Positions 9,551 through 19,741 are shown, counted from the stretch's first letter. The stretch is DNA of 64,000 nt from Celeribacter naphthalenivorans (GCF_020524585.1 NZ_JAIVLK010000002.1:372001-436000); one strand, 5' to 3'. The notes: generated by a model from the letters alone, not told the origin. Translations and numbers: made by a program.

Positions 9551-10954
9551 ATGTCTGATATTCTGATCGTCGACGATGAACGCGATATTCGCGAGTTGAT
9601 CGGGGATATTTTGCAGGACGAAGGCTTTGAGACGCGGCTGGCGGCCAATTCCGACGACTGCATGAAACAGATCGGTGACGCGGTGCCGGCGCTGATGATC
9701 CTCGACATCTGGCTGAAGGACAGCGAGATGGACGGGATTGACATTCTCAAACATGTCAAACGCGAGCACCCAGAGGTGCCGATCATCATCATTTCCGGCC
9801 ACGGCAACATCGAGATCGCGGTGGCTGCGATCAAACAGGGCGCTTACGATTTCATCGAGAAACCGTTTAACATCGACCAGCTCATGGTGGTGATCACCCG
9901 CGCGATGGAGACCTCGCGTCTACGTCGTGAAAACGCCACGCTGAAACGGTCGGGGTCGGGCGATGTCGAGATGATCGGCGTTTCCACCGCCTTCAAACAG
10001 CTCAAACTCAATCTGGAAAAAGTCACCAAATCCAACGGCCGTGTTATGCTGACGGGCGGCGCGGGCGTGGGCAAGGAAGTGGCGGCGCGGTTCATCCATG
10101 CGGGTTCTGACCGCAACGACGCGCCTTTCGTCTCTGTGTCCTCCGCCAATATCGAGCCCGACCGGATGGAAGAGGTGCTCTTTGGCCGTGAGAGCCCGGA
10201 GCGCGGCATTGAGAAAGGCTTGTTGGAGGAGGCCAACGGCGGTGTGATCTATTTCGACGAGGTGGCGGATATGCCGCTTGGCACCCAGTCGAAAATCCTG
10301 CGCGTGTTGGTCGATCAACGGTTCACACGGGTGGGCGGCACGGCGCAGGTCTCCGTCGATCTGCGGGTGATTTCCTCGACTTCGCGCGATCTGACGGCGG
10401 AGATCGCGGCGGGGACCTTCCGCGAGGAATTGTATCACCGGCTGAACGTGGTGCCGATTGAGGTGCCTGCGCTGGAAAAACGTCGCGAGGACATCCCGGA
10501 ACTGGCCGGGTATTTCATCGAGAAACTGAACCGCGAACAGGGCCTGCCGCAGCGCGCGCTGACCGAAGACGCCGCAGCGATGCTTCAGACCATGACCTGG
10601 CCGGGCAATGTGCGCCAGCTCAAGAACGTCATCGAACGCGTCTTGATCCTCGGTGACAGCACGGGCGACATCGAGGTCTCTGAGCTGCCGTCCGAGGATG
10701 GTGCGCGCGAAGACGACGGGCGGGCGGTTCTGTCGCCTGCGATTGCGACGCTGCCTCTGCGCGAGGCGCGTGAGTTGTTCGAACGCGAGTATCTTCTGAC
10801 GCAGATCAACCGCTTTGGCGGCAATATTTCCCGCACCGCGACCTTCGTCGGCATGGAGCGCTCGGCGCTGCACCGCAAGTTGAAATCTCTGGGCGTTGTG
10901 ACCGGCAACAAACAGGGCGGTCGCGTGGCCTATGTCTCGGAAGAGGCGGAGTGA
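9551..10954 (+). CDS. ntrX: Response regulator NtrX
   Basis: 467-residue regulator phosphorylated by NtrY. Receiver domain with D52 (MILDIWL) and KPF switch lysine; AAA+ domain with Walker A GGAGVGKE (169-176) and Walker B GVIYFDE (231-237); Fis-like helix-turn-helix near the C-terminus (ISRTATFVGMERSALHRKLK). Where sigma54 activators have GAFTGA, this protein reads RESPERGIEKG (213-223), so it probably cannot open a sigma54 promoter. A GGAGTGA ribosome site precedes the ATG. The ntrYX-trkAH-hfq-hflX order that follows is conserved in many alphaproteobacteria. Confidence 0.93.
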   Translation: MSDILIVDDERDIRELIGDILQDEGFETRLAANSDDCMKQIGDAVPALMILDIWLKDSEMDGIDILKHVKREHPEVPIIIISGHGNIEIAVAAIKQGAYDFIEKPFNIDQLMVVITRAMETSRLRRENATLKRSGSGDVEMIGVSTAFKQLKLNLEKVTKSNGRVMLTGGAGVGKEVAARFIHAGSDRNDAPFVSVSSANIEPDRMEEVLFGRESPERGIEKGLLEEANGGVIYFDEVADMPLGTQSKILRVLVDQRFTRVGGTAQVSVDLRVISSTSRDLTAEIAAGTFREELYHRLNVVPIEVPALEKRREDIPELAGYFIEKLNREQGLPQRALTEDAAAMLQTMTWPGNVRQLKNVIERVLILGDSTGDIEVSELPSEDGAREDDGRAVLSPAIATLPLREARELFEREYLLTQINRFGGNISRTATFVGMERSALHRKLKSLGVVTGNKQGGRVAYVSEEAE

Positions 10955-11045
10955 CGGCTGTTGACGGCCCGAAATGACGTGACAGCCACGTTGACGCCTT
11001 CGCCGTTAAGTGCGAAGGCTGGGGCGAAGCAATAAAGGTGATGCG

Positions 11046-12422
11046 ATGAAAGTCATCATTTGCGGCGCGGGCCAGGTCGGCTGGCAGATCGCCAAACAAC
11101 TCTCTTCCGAGAAAAACGACGTCACGGTCGTGGACAACAACCCCGCGCTGGTGCGCCGCGCGACCGACACATTGGACGTGCAGGGCATCGAGGGCTTTGC
11201 CTCCTACCCGGACGTGTTGGAGCGGGCAGGGGCACGGGACGCCGATATGGTGATCGCCGCGACCTATTCCGATGAGGTGAACATGGTCACCTGTCAGGTG
11301 GCGCATTCGGTCTTTGGCGTGCCGCGCAAAATCGCGCGTCTGAGGGCACAGAGCTACCTGACCGCGATCTATTCCGATCTTTACCGCCGCGATCACCTGC
11401 CGATTGATGTGGTGATCTCGCCCGAAAAAGAAGTGGCCGAGGCCGCGTTGCGGCGTTTGGCGGCGCCTGCGGCCTTTGACACGCAGGCGTTTCTGGCGGG
11501 CGGCGTACAGCTCATGGGCATCCTGCTCGATGAGGACTGCCCGGTGCTCAACACCTCTCTGCGCGAGCTGTCGGATCTGTTCTCGACGCTCCGGGCCATC
11601 GTTGTTGGCGTGCGCCGCGAGGGGCGGTTGTTCGCGCCGGAACCGGGCGATCAATTGTTTGCCAAAGACGAAATCTATGTCTTTGCCCATTCCGACGACC
11701 TGACCCGAACGCTGGAGATTTTCGGCAAGACCCATGCCAAACAGGACCGTGTGGTCATTCTGGGCGGCGGCAACGTCGGTCTCGCCGTGGCGCAGGCCTT
11801 GGAAACCCGCACCGAACGCGTGCGCGCCAAGATCATCGAGAAGAACCGCAAGACTGCAGAGAAGGCCGCCGACAGTCTGGAGCGCACCATTGTGCTCAAC
11901 GGCGATGCGCTGGATCAGGAGCTTTTGGCCGAAGCGGGGATCACCCGCGCGGACGCCGCGCTTTGCGTGACGGATGACGATAAGGTCAACATGCTCGCCG
12001 CCGTGCGCGCGAAACAACGCGGCGCGAAGATGGCGATTTGTCTGGTGAACGACCCGACTCTGGTGCCGATCCTCAATGCGCTCGACATCGATGCCTATAT
12101 CAACCCGCGGGCGACCACGGTGTCCTCGATCCTGCGCCACATCCGTCACGGGCGGGTGCGCAATGTCTATTCGGTGGGTGATGGCGAAGCGGAGGTGATC
12201 GAGGCGCAGGTGCTTTCGACCTCGCCGATTTCTGGCAAGCCGATCCGCGACATCGACTTCCCCGAGGGCGTGTTGGTTGGCGCGATCTCCAAAGGCGGCA
12301 AATACGTCAAACCGACCGGGGCCACGCGCATCGACGAGGGCGATGTGATCACCATCTTCTCGCTCCGGGACGACGTGCCCGAGGTCGAGCGCCTGTTGCA
12401 AGTGTCGATTGATTACTTCTGA
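11046..12422 (+). CDS. trkA: Trk potassium uptake regulatory subunit TrkA
   Basis: Cytosolic, NAD(H)-binding gating subunit of the Trk potassium uptake system. It is built from two RCK halves: VIICGAGQVGWQIAKQL at the N-terminus and VVILGGGNVGLAVAQAL near residue 235, each a Rossmann GxGxxG fold followed by an RCK_C domain. The 458-residue length fits TrkA. The ATG at 11046 follows an AAGGTG site; the upstream in-frame ATG at 11010 adds 12 non-conserved residues. Its end overlaps the trkH start by one base, so the two are co-translated. Confidence 0.94.
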   Translation: MKVIICGAGQVGWQIAKQLSSEKNDVTVVDNNPALVRRATDTLDVQGIEGFASYPDVLERAGARDADMVIAATYSDEVNMVTCQVAHSVFGVPRKIARLRAQSYLTAIYSDLYRRDHLPIDVVISPEKEVAEAALRRLAAPAAFDTQAFLAGGVQLMGILLDEDCPVLNTSLRELSDLFSTLRAIVVGVRREGRLFAPEPGDQLFAKDEIYVFAHSDDLTRTLEIFGKTHAKQDRVVILGGGNVGLAVAQALETRTERVRAKIIEKNRKTAEKAADSLERTIVLNGDALDQELLAEAGITRADAALCVTDDDKVNMLAAVRAKQRGAKMAICLVNDPTLVPILNALDIDAYINPRATTVSSILRHIRHGRVRNVYSVGDGEAEVIEAQVLSTSPISGKPIRDIDFPEGVLVGAISKGGKYVKPTGATRIDEGDVITIFSLRDDVPEVERLLQVSIDYF

Positions 12423-13969
12423 TGAACCGCTTTTCGCGCATGCCATTTTTTGTCCAGCTGATGCTGGTGAGCGGGGGCGCGATGCTGGTCCCTGCGATCT
12501 ATGCTTTGGTGCTGCGCGAATGGGACGATACGCGGGCGTTTTTCTATGCGGCGGTGCTGTTTTCCTCGCTCGCGGGGTTCATCGCCATTGCCCGGTTCCG
12601 CCCCGAGGCGACCGAGGATCGCGAGAGCCTTATGGACCGCGACCGGGAGGGGCGAAATCAGCTTTTGACCCTTTTGGGCACCTATACCGCCGTGCCTTTG
12701 ATCCTTGCCGTGCCTTTCGCCGAGGCGACGAAAGACACCACCTACTTCAACGCCTATTTCGAGATGGTCTCGGCGCTCACCACCACGGGCGCGACGCTGT
12801 TTGACGACCCGGCGCGACTGTCGCGCCCGGTGCATCTCTGGACCGCTCTGGTGGGCTGGCTTGGCGGGCTTTTTGCCTGGATCACGGCGGTGGCGGTGCT
12901 GGCGCCTTTGAACCTTGGCGGCTTCGAGGTCATCTCCTCGCGCGGCGCGGGGCAAAGCGAAGTGCGCGCCTCTCAGATCACCCGTGTTGCCGCCGCGCCC
13001 GAGCGCCTCGCGCGCTTCACCGTCAAGCTGTTCCCGATCTATCTCGGCCTGACCTTGGCGCTGTGGTTTGCGCTCTCGATGATCGGCTCGAACCCCTATG
13101 TGGCGCTCTGTCACGCCATGTCCGTGATGGCCACCTCTGGCATTTCGCCCGTTGGCGGGCTGACCGAGGCAGGCACCGGATTTATCGGCGAGGTTCTGGT
13201 CTTTGCCTTCCTGTTTCTCGCCCTGTCGCGCAAGACCTTTACCGCAGATCAGGCCCGCACCGACGCGCCGCCTTTGTGGCGCGACCCGGAGATGAAGATC
13301 GGCCTGGCGCTCATCGTCGTGATCCCGATCTTGCTGTTCCTGCGCCATTGGGTGTCGGTGCTGGAGGTCTCGGGCGACTGGACCTTTACCCGCGCGCTGT
13401 CGTCTCTCTGGGGCGGCACCTTCATGGTGCTGTCCTTCCTGTCGACCGCGGGCTTTGAGAGCCTCGGCTGGGAGGAGGCGCGGCTTTGGTCCGGGCTTCA
13501 GGCGCCGGGGGTCTTGCTCATGGGGCTGGCGATTTTCGGCGGCGGCGTGGCGACCACGGCGGGCGGTGTCAAGCTGCTCCGGCTCTATGCGCTGGTGCGT
13601 CACGGCGAGCGCGAGATCGAAAAGCTGATCTCGCCACACTCTGTCGGCGGCGCGGGCGCCAATGCCCGGCGCATCCGGCGCGAAGGCGCCTATGTGGCCT
13701 GGGTCTATTTCATGGTTTTCGCCTTCACCATCGCCGCCGTGATGATGCTTTTGTCCCTGTTCGGGCTGCATTTCCAAGAAGCGGCGGTGTTCACCATTTC
13801 CGCGCTCACGACGACGGGGCCTTTGGCCAATGTGGTGGGCGATGTGCCCCTGAGCTACGCGAGCCTTGGGGATGCGGAAAAAATGATCCTGGCGGCCACC
13901 ATGGTGCTCGGGCGGCTTGAGATGTTGGCGATCATCGCGCTGTTGAACCCGGAATTCTGGCGGCGGTGA
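12422..13969 (+). CDS. trkH: Trk potassium transporter membrane subunit TrkH
   Basis: 515-residue potassium-translocating membrane subunit with about ten hydrophobic helices. Pore-loop sequences with the TTG/TSG signature recur (SALTTTGATLFD, MATSGISPVGG, LSTAGFES, ISALTTTGPLAN), which correspond to the four MPM-type filter motifs of the Trk/Ktr/HKT superfamily. It works with TrkA, encoded directly upstream (TAATG-like overlap at 12420-12424). It is followed by a 190-bp gap that holds an inverted repeat and the presumed hfq promoter. Confidence 0.94.
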   Translation: MNRFSRMPFFVQLMLVSGGAMLVPAIYALVLREWDDTRAFFYAAVLFSSLAGFIAIARFRPEATEDRESLMDRDREGRNQLLTLLGTYTAVPLILAVPFAEATKDTTYFNAYFEMVSALTTTGATLFDDPARLSRPVHLWTALVGWLGGLFAWITAVAVLAPLNLGGFEVISSRGAGQSEVRASQITRVAAAPERLARFTVKLFPIYLGLTLALWFALSMIGSNPYVALCHAMSVMATSGISPVGGLTEAGTGFIGEVLVFAFLFLALSRKTFTADQARTDAPPLWRDPEMKIGLALIVVIPILLFLRHWVSVLEVSGDWTFTRALSSLWGGTFMVLSFLSTAGFESLGWEEARLWSGLQAPGVLLMGLAIFGGGVATTAGGVKLLRLYALVRHGEREIEKLISPHSVGGAGANARRIRREGAYVAWVYFMVFAFTIAAVMMLLSLFGLHFQEAAVFTISALTTTGPLANVVGDVPLSYASLGDAEKMILAATMVLGRLEMLAIIALLNPEFWRR

Positions 13970-14010
13970 TCCGCCCCTCCCGGAATGTTAGCGTCCGGAG
14001 TGACGTAAAT

Positions 14011-14041
14011 TTGTGTCGTCTTTTCCATAGCTGCGACACAA
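14011..14041. promoter_or_regulatory. 8-bp inverted repeat upstream of hfq
   Basis: TTGTGTCG (14011-14018) and CGACACAA (14034-14041) are perfect arms separated by 15 bp, in the trkH-hfq gap. It could act as a weak trkH end hairpin or as an operator for hfq; there is no T-tract after it. Confidence 0.35.
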
Positions 14042-14066
14042 GAGCGGGGAATTTCAGACGCTTATC

Positions 14067-14095
14067 TTGACATTCGGGTGAATCTGCGGCGAGGT
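14067..14095 (+). promoter_or_regulatory. Possible hfq promoter (-35 element)
   Basis: A consensus TTGACA at 14067-14072 lies 88 bp before the hfq start. The -10 position at 17 bp spacing is poor (GC-rich), as is common in alphaproteobacteria, so this is a tentative call. Confidence 0.3.
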
Positions 14096-14159
14096 GTGCT
14101 CAAGTGCTGTCGCCCGAGGGACAGTTCGCATCATAAAGCGCAAGAAAAAGGCAAAGATC

Positions 14160-14396
14160 ATGGCCGCCGACAAACAGAACCTTCAGGACGCCTTCCTTAA
14201 CCACGTTCGCAAGACCAAAGTGCCCGTCACGATCTTTTTGATCAACGGCGTGAAACTTCAGGGTGTGATCACCTGGTTCGACAACTTCTGCGTCCTTCTG
14301 CGCCGTGACGGCCAATCGCAGCTCGTGTACAAACACGCGATCTCGACGATCATGCCGGCCCAGCCGATCAATCTGTACGACGGCGAAGAGGCCTGA
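14160..14396 (+). CDS. hfq: RNA chaperone Hfq
   Basis: 78-residue Sm-like hexameric RNA chaperone that pairs small RNAs with mRNAs. It has the Sm1 region ([30 protein letters not shown]) and the Sm2 signature YKHAISTI. The C-terminal tail is short, as usual for alphaproteobacteria. I chose the ATG at 14160 ([10 protein letters not shown]), preceded by an AAGGCAAAG stretch; the frame upstream to 14094 is rich in arginine and lysine and not family-like. hflX follows, the usual hfq-hflX arrangement. Confidence 0.96.
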   Translation: MAADKQNLQDAFLNHVRKTKVPVTIFLINGVKLQGVITWFDNFCVLLRRDGQSQLVYKHAISTIMPAQPINLYDGEEA

Positions 14397-14518
14397 TTTC
14401 GGGCCCTCTTGCAGTTTGCATCTCGAAGATTACCTAAGGACGCGCACCTGACGTTTCGGCGACAGGTGCTTTTGCGCGTTCTGGCGTAACGTTTTAGACC
14501 CTATCAAAGGAGCGGCAT

Positions 14519-15814
14519 TTGGCCGAACTTTACGAACATGAGGTGAAGCAGACCCGTGCCTGGGTGCTTCATCCCGACATCACCTCCGACCGCAATCGCC
14601 GCGAACCGCAGGCGGGGTTGGAGGAAGCCGTGGCGCTGGCCGCCGCACTCCCTGACCTCGAAGTGGTCGGCTCCGAGATTGTGCGCCTGCCGAAAATTCA
14701 GCCCGGCCATCTTTTCGGCTCCGGCAAGATCGAAGAGCTGAAACAGCGCATGAAGGCCGCCGAGGTCGAGCTTGTGCTGATCGACGGCCCGGTGACCCCG
14801 GTGCAGCAGCGCAATTTGGAAAAGGAATGGAAGGTCAAACTTCTCGACCGGACCGGCCTTATCCTCGAAATCTTCTCCGACCGCGCGCGCACCCGCGAGG
14901 GCGTGTTGCAGGTCGAAATGGCCGCGCTCAGCTATCAGCGCACGCGATTGGTCCGCGCCTGGACCCACCTTGAGCGGCAACGCGGCGGGTTGGGCTTTGT
15001 CGGCGGCCCCGGCGAGACCCAGATCGAGGCCGACCGTCGCGCCATCGACGAACAGCTCGTGCGTCTGCGCCGGCAGTTGGAGAAAGTGGTGAAAACCCGC
15101 GAGCTGCACCGGGCTTCGCGCGCGAAAGTGCCGTTCCCGATCGTGGCGCTGGTGGGCTACACCAACGCTGGCAAGTCGACGTTCTTCAACACGGTCACCG
15201 GCGCCGATGTCTTTGCGAAAGACATGCTCTTTGCGACGCTCGACCCGACCATGCGCCAGCTTGTGATCGAAAACGCCCACGGGGGCGACCGAGAGATCAT
15301 CCTGTCCGACACGGTGGGCTTTATTTCCAACCTGCCGACGCAACTCGTGGCCTCCTTCCGCGCGACGCTCGAAGAGGTGCTGGACGCCGATCTCATCCTG
15401 CATGTGCGCGACATCGCCGCCGAGGAGACCGAGGAACAGAAAGACGACGTGCTGAAAATCCTGTCCGATCTGGGCATCAAGGAAGACGCGCCGATGTTCG
15501 AGGTCTGGAACAAGATCGACCTTCTGGACCCGGAGGCCCATGCCGCCCGGATGGAGCGTGCGGGGCAGGAAGAGGGCATTTTCGCGATCTCCGCCGTCAC
15601 GGGCGAGGGCGTGCCGGAGCTTTTGTCGGCGATTTCGGAGTTTTTCGAAGAAGACAAGATTGAACGCGATCTCGTCCTGCCCTATTCCGAAGGCAAGAAA
15701 CGGGCCTGGCTCTTTGAAGAGGGCGTGGTCTTGGGCGAGGAGATGGCCGAGGATGGCTATCAGCTCAAGGTGCTTTGGACCCCGCGTCAGGAAAAGCAAT
15801 TTCGGGAGATGTGA
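14519..15814 (+). CDS. hflX: Ribosome-associated GTPase HflX
   Basis: 431-residue GTPase that binds and splits stalled ribosomes. An N-terminal HflX domain with GSGKIEEL (near residues 64-71) is followed by a basic, coiled helix region with GGPGETQIE, then the G domain with GYTNAGKST (G1), DTVGFISNLP (G3) and NKID (G4). The start is TTG 14519, supported by an AAAGGAGCGG ribosome site just upstream and the family-like N-terminus. The downstream small gene starts 2 nt after its stop codon. Confidence 0.95.
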   Translation: MAELYEHEVKQTRAWVLHPDITSDRNRREPQAGLEEAVALAAALPDLEVVGSEIVRLPKIQPGHLFGSGKIEELKQRMKAAEVELVLIDGPVTPVQQRNLEKEWKVKLLDRTGLILEIFSDRARTREGVLQVEMAALSYQRTRLVRAWTHLERQRGGLGFVGGPGETQIEADRRAIDEQLVRLRRQLEKVVKTRELHRASRAKVPFPIVALVGYTNAGKSTFFNTVTGADVFAKDMLFATLDPTMRQLVIENAHGGDREIILSDTVGFISNLPTQLVASFRATLEEVLDADLILHVRDIAAEETEEQKDDVLKILSDLGIKEDAPMFEVWNKIDLLDPEAHAARMERAGQEEGIFAISAVTGEGVPELLSAISEFFEEDKIERDLVLPYSEGKKRAWLFEEGVVLGEEMAEDGYQLKVLWTPRQEKQFREM

Positions 15815-15815
15815 G

Positions 15816-16184
15816 ATGAGCAAAGAGCAGGCAGCCAAGACAAAGACCAAACCGGACGCCAAGGCCCCCGGCGAGGGCAAGCCTCAAAGACATCTGTTCA
15901 TGATGCTGTTTGAGGCCACGGCCGGCGCCAAAACCGGCCTGCGTCTGGGCGGGCGTCACGCGATCATGGTCTTCATGGTGGCGGGCGAACAAAAGCTCGC
16001 GATTGCCAAGGGCTTTAAGGCGCTTGAGGCCACTGGCTGGTCCAGCATGGAGATGAAAAAGGGTCTGGACCTCACCGGGCGCCCGCGTCTCAAAGACAAG
16101 GCACTCGATGCCTCGGCGCGGAAAGCCATGCAAAAGGGCGCGGCGTTCTTGGTCTATAAGGATGAGATCAAAGGGCAGGCGTGA
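15816..16184 (+). CDS. Unknown 122-residue protein downstream of hflX
   Basis: I do not recognise this protein. It begins with a lysine- and alanine-rich, probably disordered stretch (MSKEQAAKTKTKPDAK), then an ordered region with LGGRHAIMVFMVAGEQKLAIAKG and a basic C-terminal half. It has no signal peptide, membrane helix or cysteine cluster. It starts 2 nt after the hflX stop with GGGAG upstream, so it is probably the last gene of the hfq-hflX transcript. Codon use is like its neighbours, which supports a real gene. Confidence 0.7.
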   Translation: MSKEQAAKTKTKPDAKAPGEGKPQRHLFMMLFEATAGAKTGLRLGGRHAIMVFMVAGEQKLAIAKGFKALEATGWSSMEMKKGLDLTGRPRLKDKALDASARKAMQKGAAFLVYKDEIKGQA

Positions 16185-16193
16185 GGCCTTTCC

Positions 16194-16628
16194 ATGCATG
16201 TCTTTTACGAAGACATTTTGAGCCGCATTTTTGAGCCGGTGCTTTGGTTCGACGAGAATGCGGTTCCGCGCTATTCTGACTTTTCACCTGACCGGGTTGC
16301 CAACATTTATGCGCAGGAAGTCGTGTTGCTTTTGATCCGATGCCAAGCCTGTTGTAGGGAGTTCCGCGTCGCGCTGTCTTCGTCTGAAATAAAGCCAGTT
16401 TTAGCATCAAAGATTGAAGCTCAGGCATTGCGCTTTGGCGATCCGCCAAATGTTCAATGCTGTCCCACTGGACCGACAATGAATTCCATTTCGGTGCGGG
16501 TTTTGGAATACTGGTTCAAACAACAGATCCATGGAAGGCTTGGACCGGAGGTCGGGCTTGATGCATGGGCTGCACAAAGTGAATTTGCGCGAGGTTCAGA
16601 GTACGAGCGCGTATTTTCGTCGCATTAA
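16194..16628 (+). CDS. Unknown 144-residue protein with paired cysteines
   Basis: No family recognised. The protein has CQACC near residue 50 and a second CC near residue 92, which together could form a zinc site. Base composition is more AT-rich than the flanking genes, which hints at later arrival. It starts 10 nt after the preceding unknown gene, with GAGG upstream of the ATG, and ends 7 nt before the convergent acetyltransferase gene. I cannot assign a function. Confidence 0.6.
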   Translation: MHVFYEDILSRIFEPVLWFDENAVPRYSDFSPDRVANIYAQEVVLLLIRCQACCREFRVALSSSEIKPVLASKIEAQALRFGDPPNVQCCPTGPTMNSISVRVLEYWFKQQIHGRLGPEVGLDAWAAQSEFARGSEYERVFSSH

Positions 16629-16635
16629 GGGCTTC

Positions 16636-17181
16636 TTAAATCCCCCGCGCCGGATTCCCCACGACCCGCGTGCCCGGGGCCACATCCTTGGTCACCACAG
16701 AGCCAGCCCCCACGATGGCGCCATCGCCAATCGTGACCCCCGGCAAGATGATCGCAGCGCCGCCGATCCAGACATCCCGGCCAATCGTGACGGGCAGGGC
16801 GCGTTCGATGAGTTGCCCGCGCAGCACGGGATCGCGGTGGTGATCGGCGCAGTAGATTTGCGTGCGCGGCTCGATCATCGTGTTCTCCCCGATCTCGACC
16901 CGCGCGCTGTCCAGCACGACACAGCCGACATTCAGAAAGGCACCGTCGCCCAGAAACAGGTTCTCGCCATACAAGAGGTGAAACTGCCCCTCAATCCGGG
17001 CGGTCTCGGGCGCGGCACCCAGCAAAGCGCGCAGCTCAGGGTGGATGTCACCGCGCTCTGAGGGCAGCGCCATGTTGTGGCGGTGCACGGCGTCAAAGAC
17101 CTTTGTCCGGCGCGCATCTATGTCGGGGTCCATGCAGCAATACCACTCGCCCGCGCGCATTTTATCCCACTCAGAGCTCAT
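16636..17181 (-). CDS. Sugar O-acetyltransferase (Maa/LacA type)
   Basis: 181-residue left-handed beta-helix acetyltransferase that uses acetyl-CoA. The N-terminal Maa domain ([15 protein letters not shown]) is followed by hexapeptide repeats, including [19 protein letters not shown] with the likely catalytic histidine, [30 protein letters not shown], and a VVGNPAR end. The start at 17181 has an AGAGGA site and overlaps the stop of the penicillin acylase-like gene by 4 bases (ATGA), so the two are one transcription unit. Maltose, galactoside or another sugar could be the acceptor. Confidence 0.85.
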   Translation of the reverse strand: MSSEWDKMRAGEWYCCMDPDIDARRTKVFDAVHRHNMALPSERGDIHPELRALLGAAPETARIEGQFHLLYGENLFLGDGAFLNVGCVVLDSARVEIGENTMIEPRTQIYCADHHRDPVLRGQLIERALPVTIGRDVWIGGAAIILPGVTIGDGAIVGAGSVVTKDVAPGTRVVGNPARGI

Positions 17182-19637
17182 TCCTCTGGCACCAGATGGG
17201 TGATACCGACGCCGGCGGCGCGCGCGAGTTCCGGGTCGAGGCTCATCGGTACATATTCGCCGCGCCGCCACAGCTCGCCCAGATCGTCATAGTGCCGGCT
17301 CAAAGGATGGCCGGACTGGCCGGTGGCGGTGATGAAGACCGAACTGTCGGGATCGGCGAAGTCATAGACGCCACGGTACGCCGCGCCATGGACGTTGGCA
17401 AAGGGCGCCGCCCCATCGCCCGCCGTCACGCCGCGCATCAGCGTGTTGTCGCCGCCGGAGGTCGACTGCCGGATGTTCACCACCCATTTCAGCAAAGGCA
17501 CATCGCCCAGCACCGGGTGATCGTGTTGCGCCATATGAGCGTCGCCCCAGCGCAGGCTCTCAAGGTTCGTGGAATAGTGCTCACCAATCCACAACAGCGC
17601 ATCGTCGAGAGATTGCCGCGCGATGTCGGTACAGGTCTCCACCGGCGCCGATTGGATCACATCGCACCAAGCCGAGGCACCGCCGATGTCGCGGTAGACG
17701 CGCTCGATAAAGATCGGATCGACATGGGTGAACTCGTGGGCCAGCGGCCCGATCTCGTCGCGGATCAGACGATCCTGAAGCGCACGCATCCAGGCGTAGT
17801 AAATCAGCGGCTCCGGCAGATGTTCGTTCATCTCGCCATTCCACTCGGCCAAAAGCGTGAGCGCGCGTTGGCGTTGGCGCTCGGTCGTGCCTTCGGGTGC
17901 GGCCTCGCCGGTGAACCACAGATCGGCACCGACCAGCGGCAAGAGGTTGCGCGCGGCGGGGGAAACCACGTCGTTTTGCACCTCGATGAAACTGTCACGG
18001 GTGTGGACCTCACGCGATTGCATCAGGCGCTGCCAACGCTGGATGCGCTGGGTGTCGCCCCAATGGTAGGACAGGTGATCGGGAAAGGGCGCATCGACGG
18101 TCTTGTTGTTGGTGTTGCCGATGATGCCGTCGCGTGCGGCGGTAAAGAGCGGCAGATCGTCGAAATCGCGCCAACCCTGCCAACGGTCGGCCTCAAGCCA
18201 CCCGGGCGAGGGGATGCGGCCCTTGGATTGATGCAGCGGATCGCGCAGCGGCGCGCGGCCGATGACCTTCATCTGCACCCGGTCGGGGTCTGCCATGGCG
18301 AGGTTCAGCGCGGGGGCGGCAAAGTCACGCGCGGCGACCATGGCCTGCGTCAACGTCGTCGCATGGTTGAGCGCAATCACCGCCGACATGGACCGGTCAT
18401 CGGGCACAAGCGCGGTCCAGGCCACAGAGACCAGATGCCCCGGCGGGGTGATTGTATCGACGTCAAAAGCGGTGCTGGGCAGGATCGGGCCATTCTCGGA
18501 CCACTCCAGCGTCAAGGTGACGGGATCGGCGTCCTTGATCTGGACAATCGAGGGGCGGCTGCGCAGCGGTTTATAGCCGTCAGGCGTCAGAACCTCGCCC
18601 GGCGCATCGGGGTTTTGCTTTTCGATATAGAGATCGGCGTCGTCCAAATAGGCCGCCGTGATGCCCCAGCCGAAACTCTCATGTCGGCCCGAAACAATCG
18701 CGGGGATGCCCGGCACGGAGGCGCCGATCACACCGCCGGTGCTGAGTTGCAGCCGCGCCAGATACCAGGCGCCGGGGGCGGAGAAATTCAGATGCGGGTC
18801 ATTGGCCAAAAGCGTGGCACCGGTGGCCGAACGCCCCGGTCCTGCGGCCCAGACGTTGGAGGCACCCGCAAGGCCGGATTTCGGGAAAGGCGAGAGGGCA
18901 TATTGCGTGCCGGAGGGGGCCAAGCCCGGCTGCGCCTCGGGGAAAAGTGCGGCGTAAGAGGGCAAAAGCCCAAGCCCCGTGCCCGGCGCGTCCGGCATCA
19001 GATCGCGCAGGCGCTCTTGCGGCAACAAGAGAGAGGCGCGGGCGCGCAGCACTTCGTTCGGGATTTGATCCGAAAGCTGCACGGCCACGAGTTTCAGGAT
19101 CGCGATGGAATCGGCGGGTTGCCAATAGGCGATCTCCGAGGGGAAGAGAAAGAACTCCGGCGCGCCGCGTCCCAGTGCGCCTTCGTTCACCTCTTTGATC
19201 CAGGCGTTCACCCCGCGCGCATAGGCCTCGAGCGCGGCGGTGGCTTCGGGGCTTTGCACCTGTGCGGATTGCCGCGCGGCCTCGTAAAGGCCGAGACGCC
19301 GCATCAGCTCGTCGGTCTTCAAAGTGCGCTCGCCGAACATCTCCGACAACCGGCCCTGCGCTGTGCGTCGCAGAAGCATCATCTGGAACAAGCGGTCCTG
19401 CGCATGCGCAAACCCCAGCCCGTAATAGACATCCTCATCTGTGGCGCCGAAAATATGCGGCACATTGGCGTTGTCGCGCGCGATCTCCACCGGCGCGCTG
19501 ATGTCCGCCACCTCAAAATCCGCGTTGTAGTCGGGCAGGGAGCGCGCGGCGAGCCAATAGGTCAGCCAGATCGCCAGAACGGTCAAAAGAACAAGACCTG
19601 ATACGATCTTGAGCAGCAAAGAGAAAATCCGGGCCAT
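17178..19637 (-). CDS. Penicillin acylase-family N-terminal nucleophile hydrolase
   Basis: 819-residue Ntn hydrolase of the penicillin amidase/AHL acylase family. The N-terminus is a hydrophobic signal or anchor ([21 protein letters not shown]...), so it acts in the periplasm. The self-processing site is clear: GASNVWAAG, with S260 as the new N-terminal nucleophile of the beta chain after removal of a spacer. The alpha-chain signature [16 protein letters not shown] is also present. Family substrates include penicillins, acyl-homoserine lactones and other N-acyl amides; I cannot choose between them. An in-frame ATG at 19673 is a longer alternative start. Confidence 0.88.
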   Translation of the reverse strand: MARIFSLLLKIVSGLVLLTVLAIWLTYWLAARSLPDYNADFEVADISAPVEIARDNANVPHIFGATDEDVYYGLGFAHAQDRLFQMMLLRRTAQGRLSEMFGERTLKTDELMRRLGLYEAARQSAQVQSPEATAALEAYARGVNAWIKEVNEGALGRGAPEFFLFPSEIAYWQPADSIAILKLVAVQLSDQIPNEVLRARASLLLPQERLRDLMPDAPGTGLGLLPSYAALFPEAQPGLAPSGTQYALSPFPKSGLAGASNVWAAGPGRSATGATLLANDPHLNFSAPGAWYLARLQLSTGGVIGASVPGIPAIVSGRHESFGWGITAAYLDDADLYIEKQNPDAPGEVLTPDGYKPLRSRPSIVQIKDADPVTLTLEWSENGPILPSTAFDVDTITPPGHLVSVAWTALVPDDRSMSAVIALNHATTLTQAMVAARDFAAPALNLAMADPDRVQMKVIGRAPLRDPLHQSKGRIPSPGWLEADRWQGWRDFDDLPLFTAARDGIIGNTNNKTVDAPFPDHLSYHWGDTQRIQRWQRLMQSREVHTRDSFIEVQNDVVSPAARNLLPLVGADLWFTGEAAPEGTTERQRQRALTLLAEWNGEMNEHLPEPLIYYAWMRALQDRLIRDEIGPLAHEFTHVDPIFIERVYRDIGGASAWCDVIQSAPVETCTDIARQSLDDALLWIGEHYSTNLESLRWGDAHMAQHDHPVLGDVPLLKWVVNIRQSTSGGDNTLMRGVTAGDGAAPFANVHGAAYRGVYDFADPDSSVFITATGQSGHPLSRHYDDLGELWRRGEYVPMSLDPELARAAGVGITHLVPEE

Positions 19638-19741
19638 GAGGTGGACGGTCCTGTCATATGTGCGCGAATGCATGTTGACGCCGCGCCGCGAGCGGCTACG
19701 GTTTCGGCCGTTAAACCACATCGACGCGCGAGGGAAAAGCC

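Noticed and set aside
7037-9802. Long minus-strand frame opposite ntrY
   Set aside because: Antisense to a clear kinase gene, with low-complexity composition and no domain.
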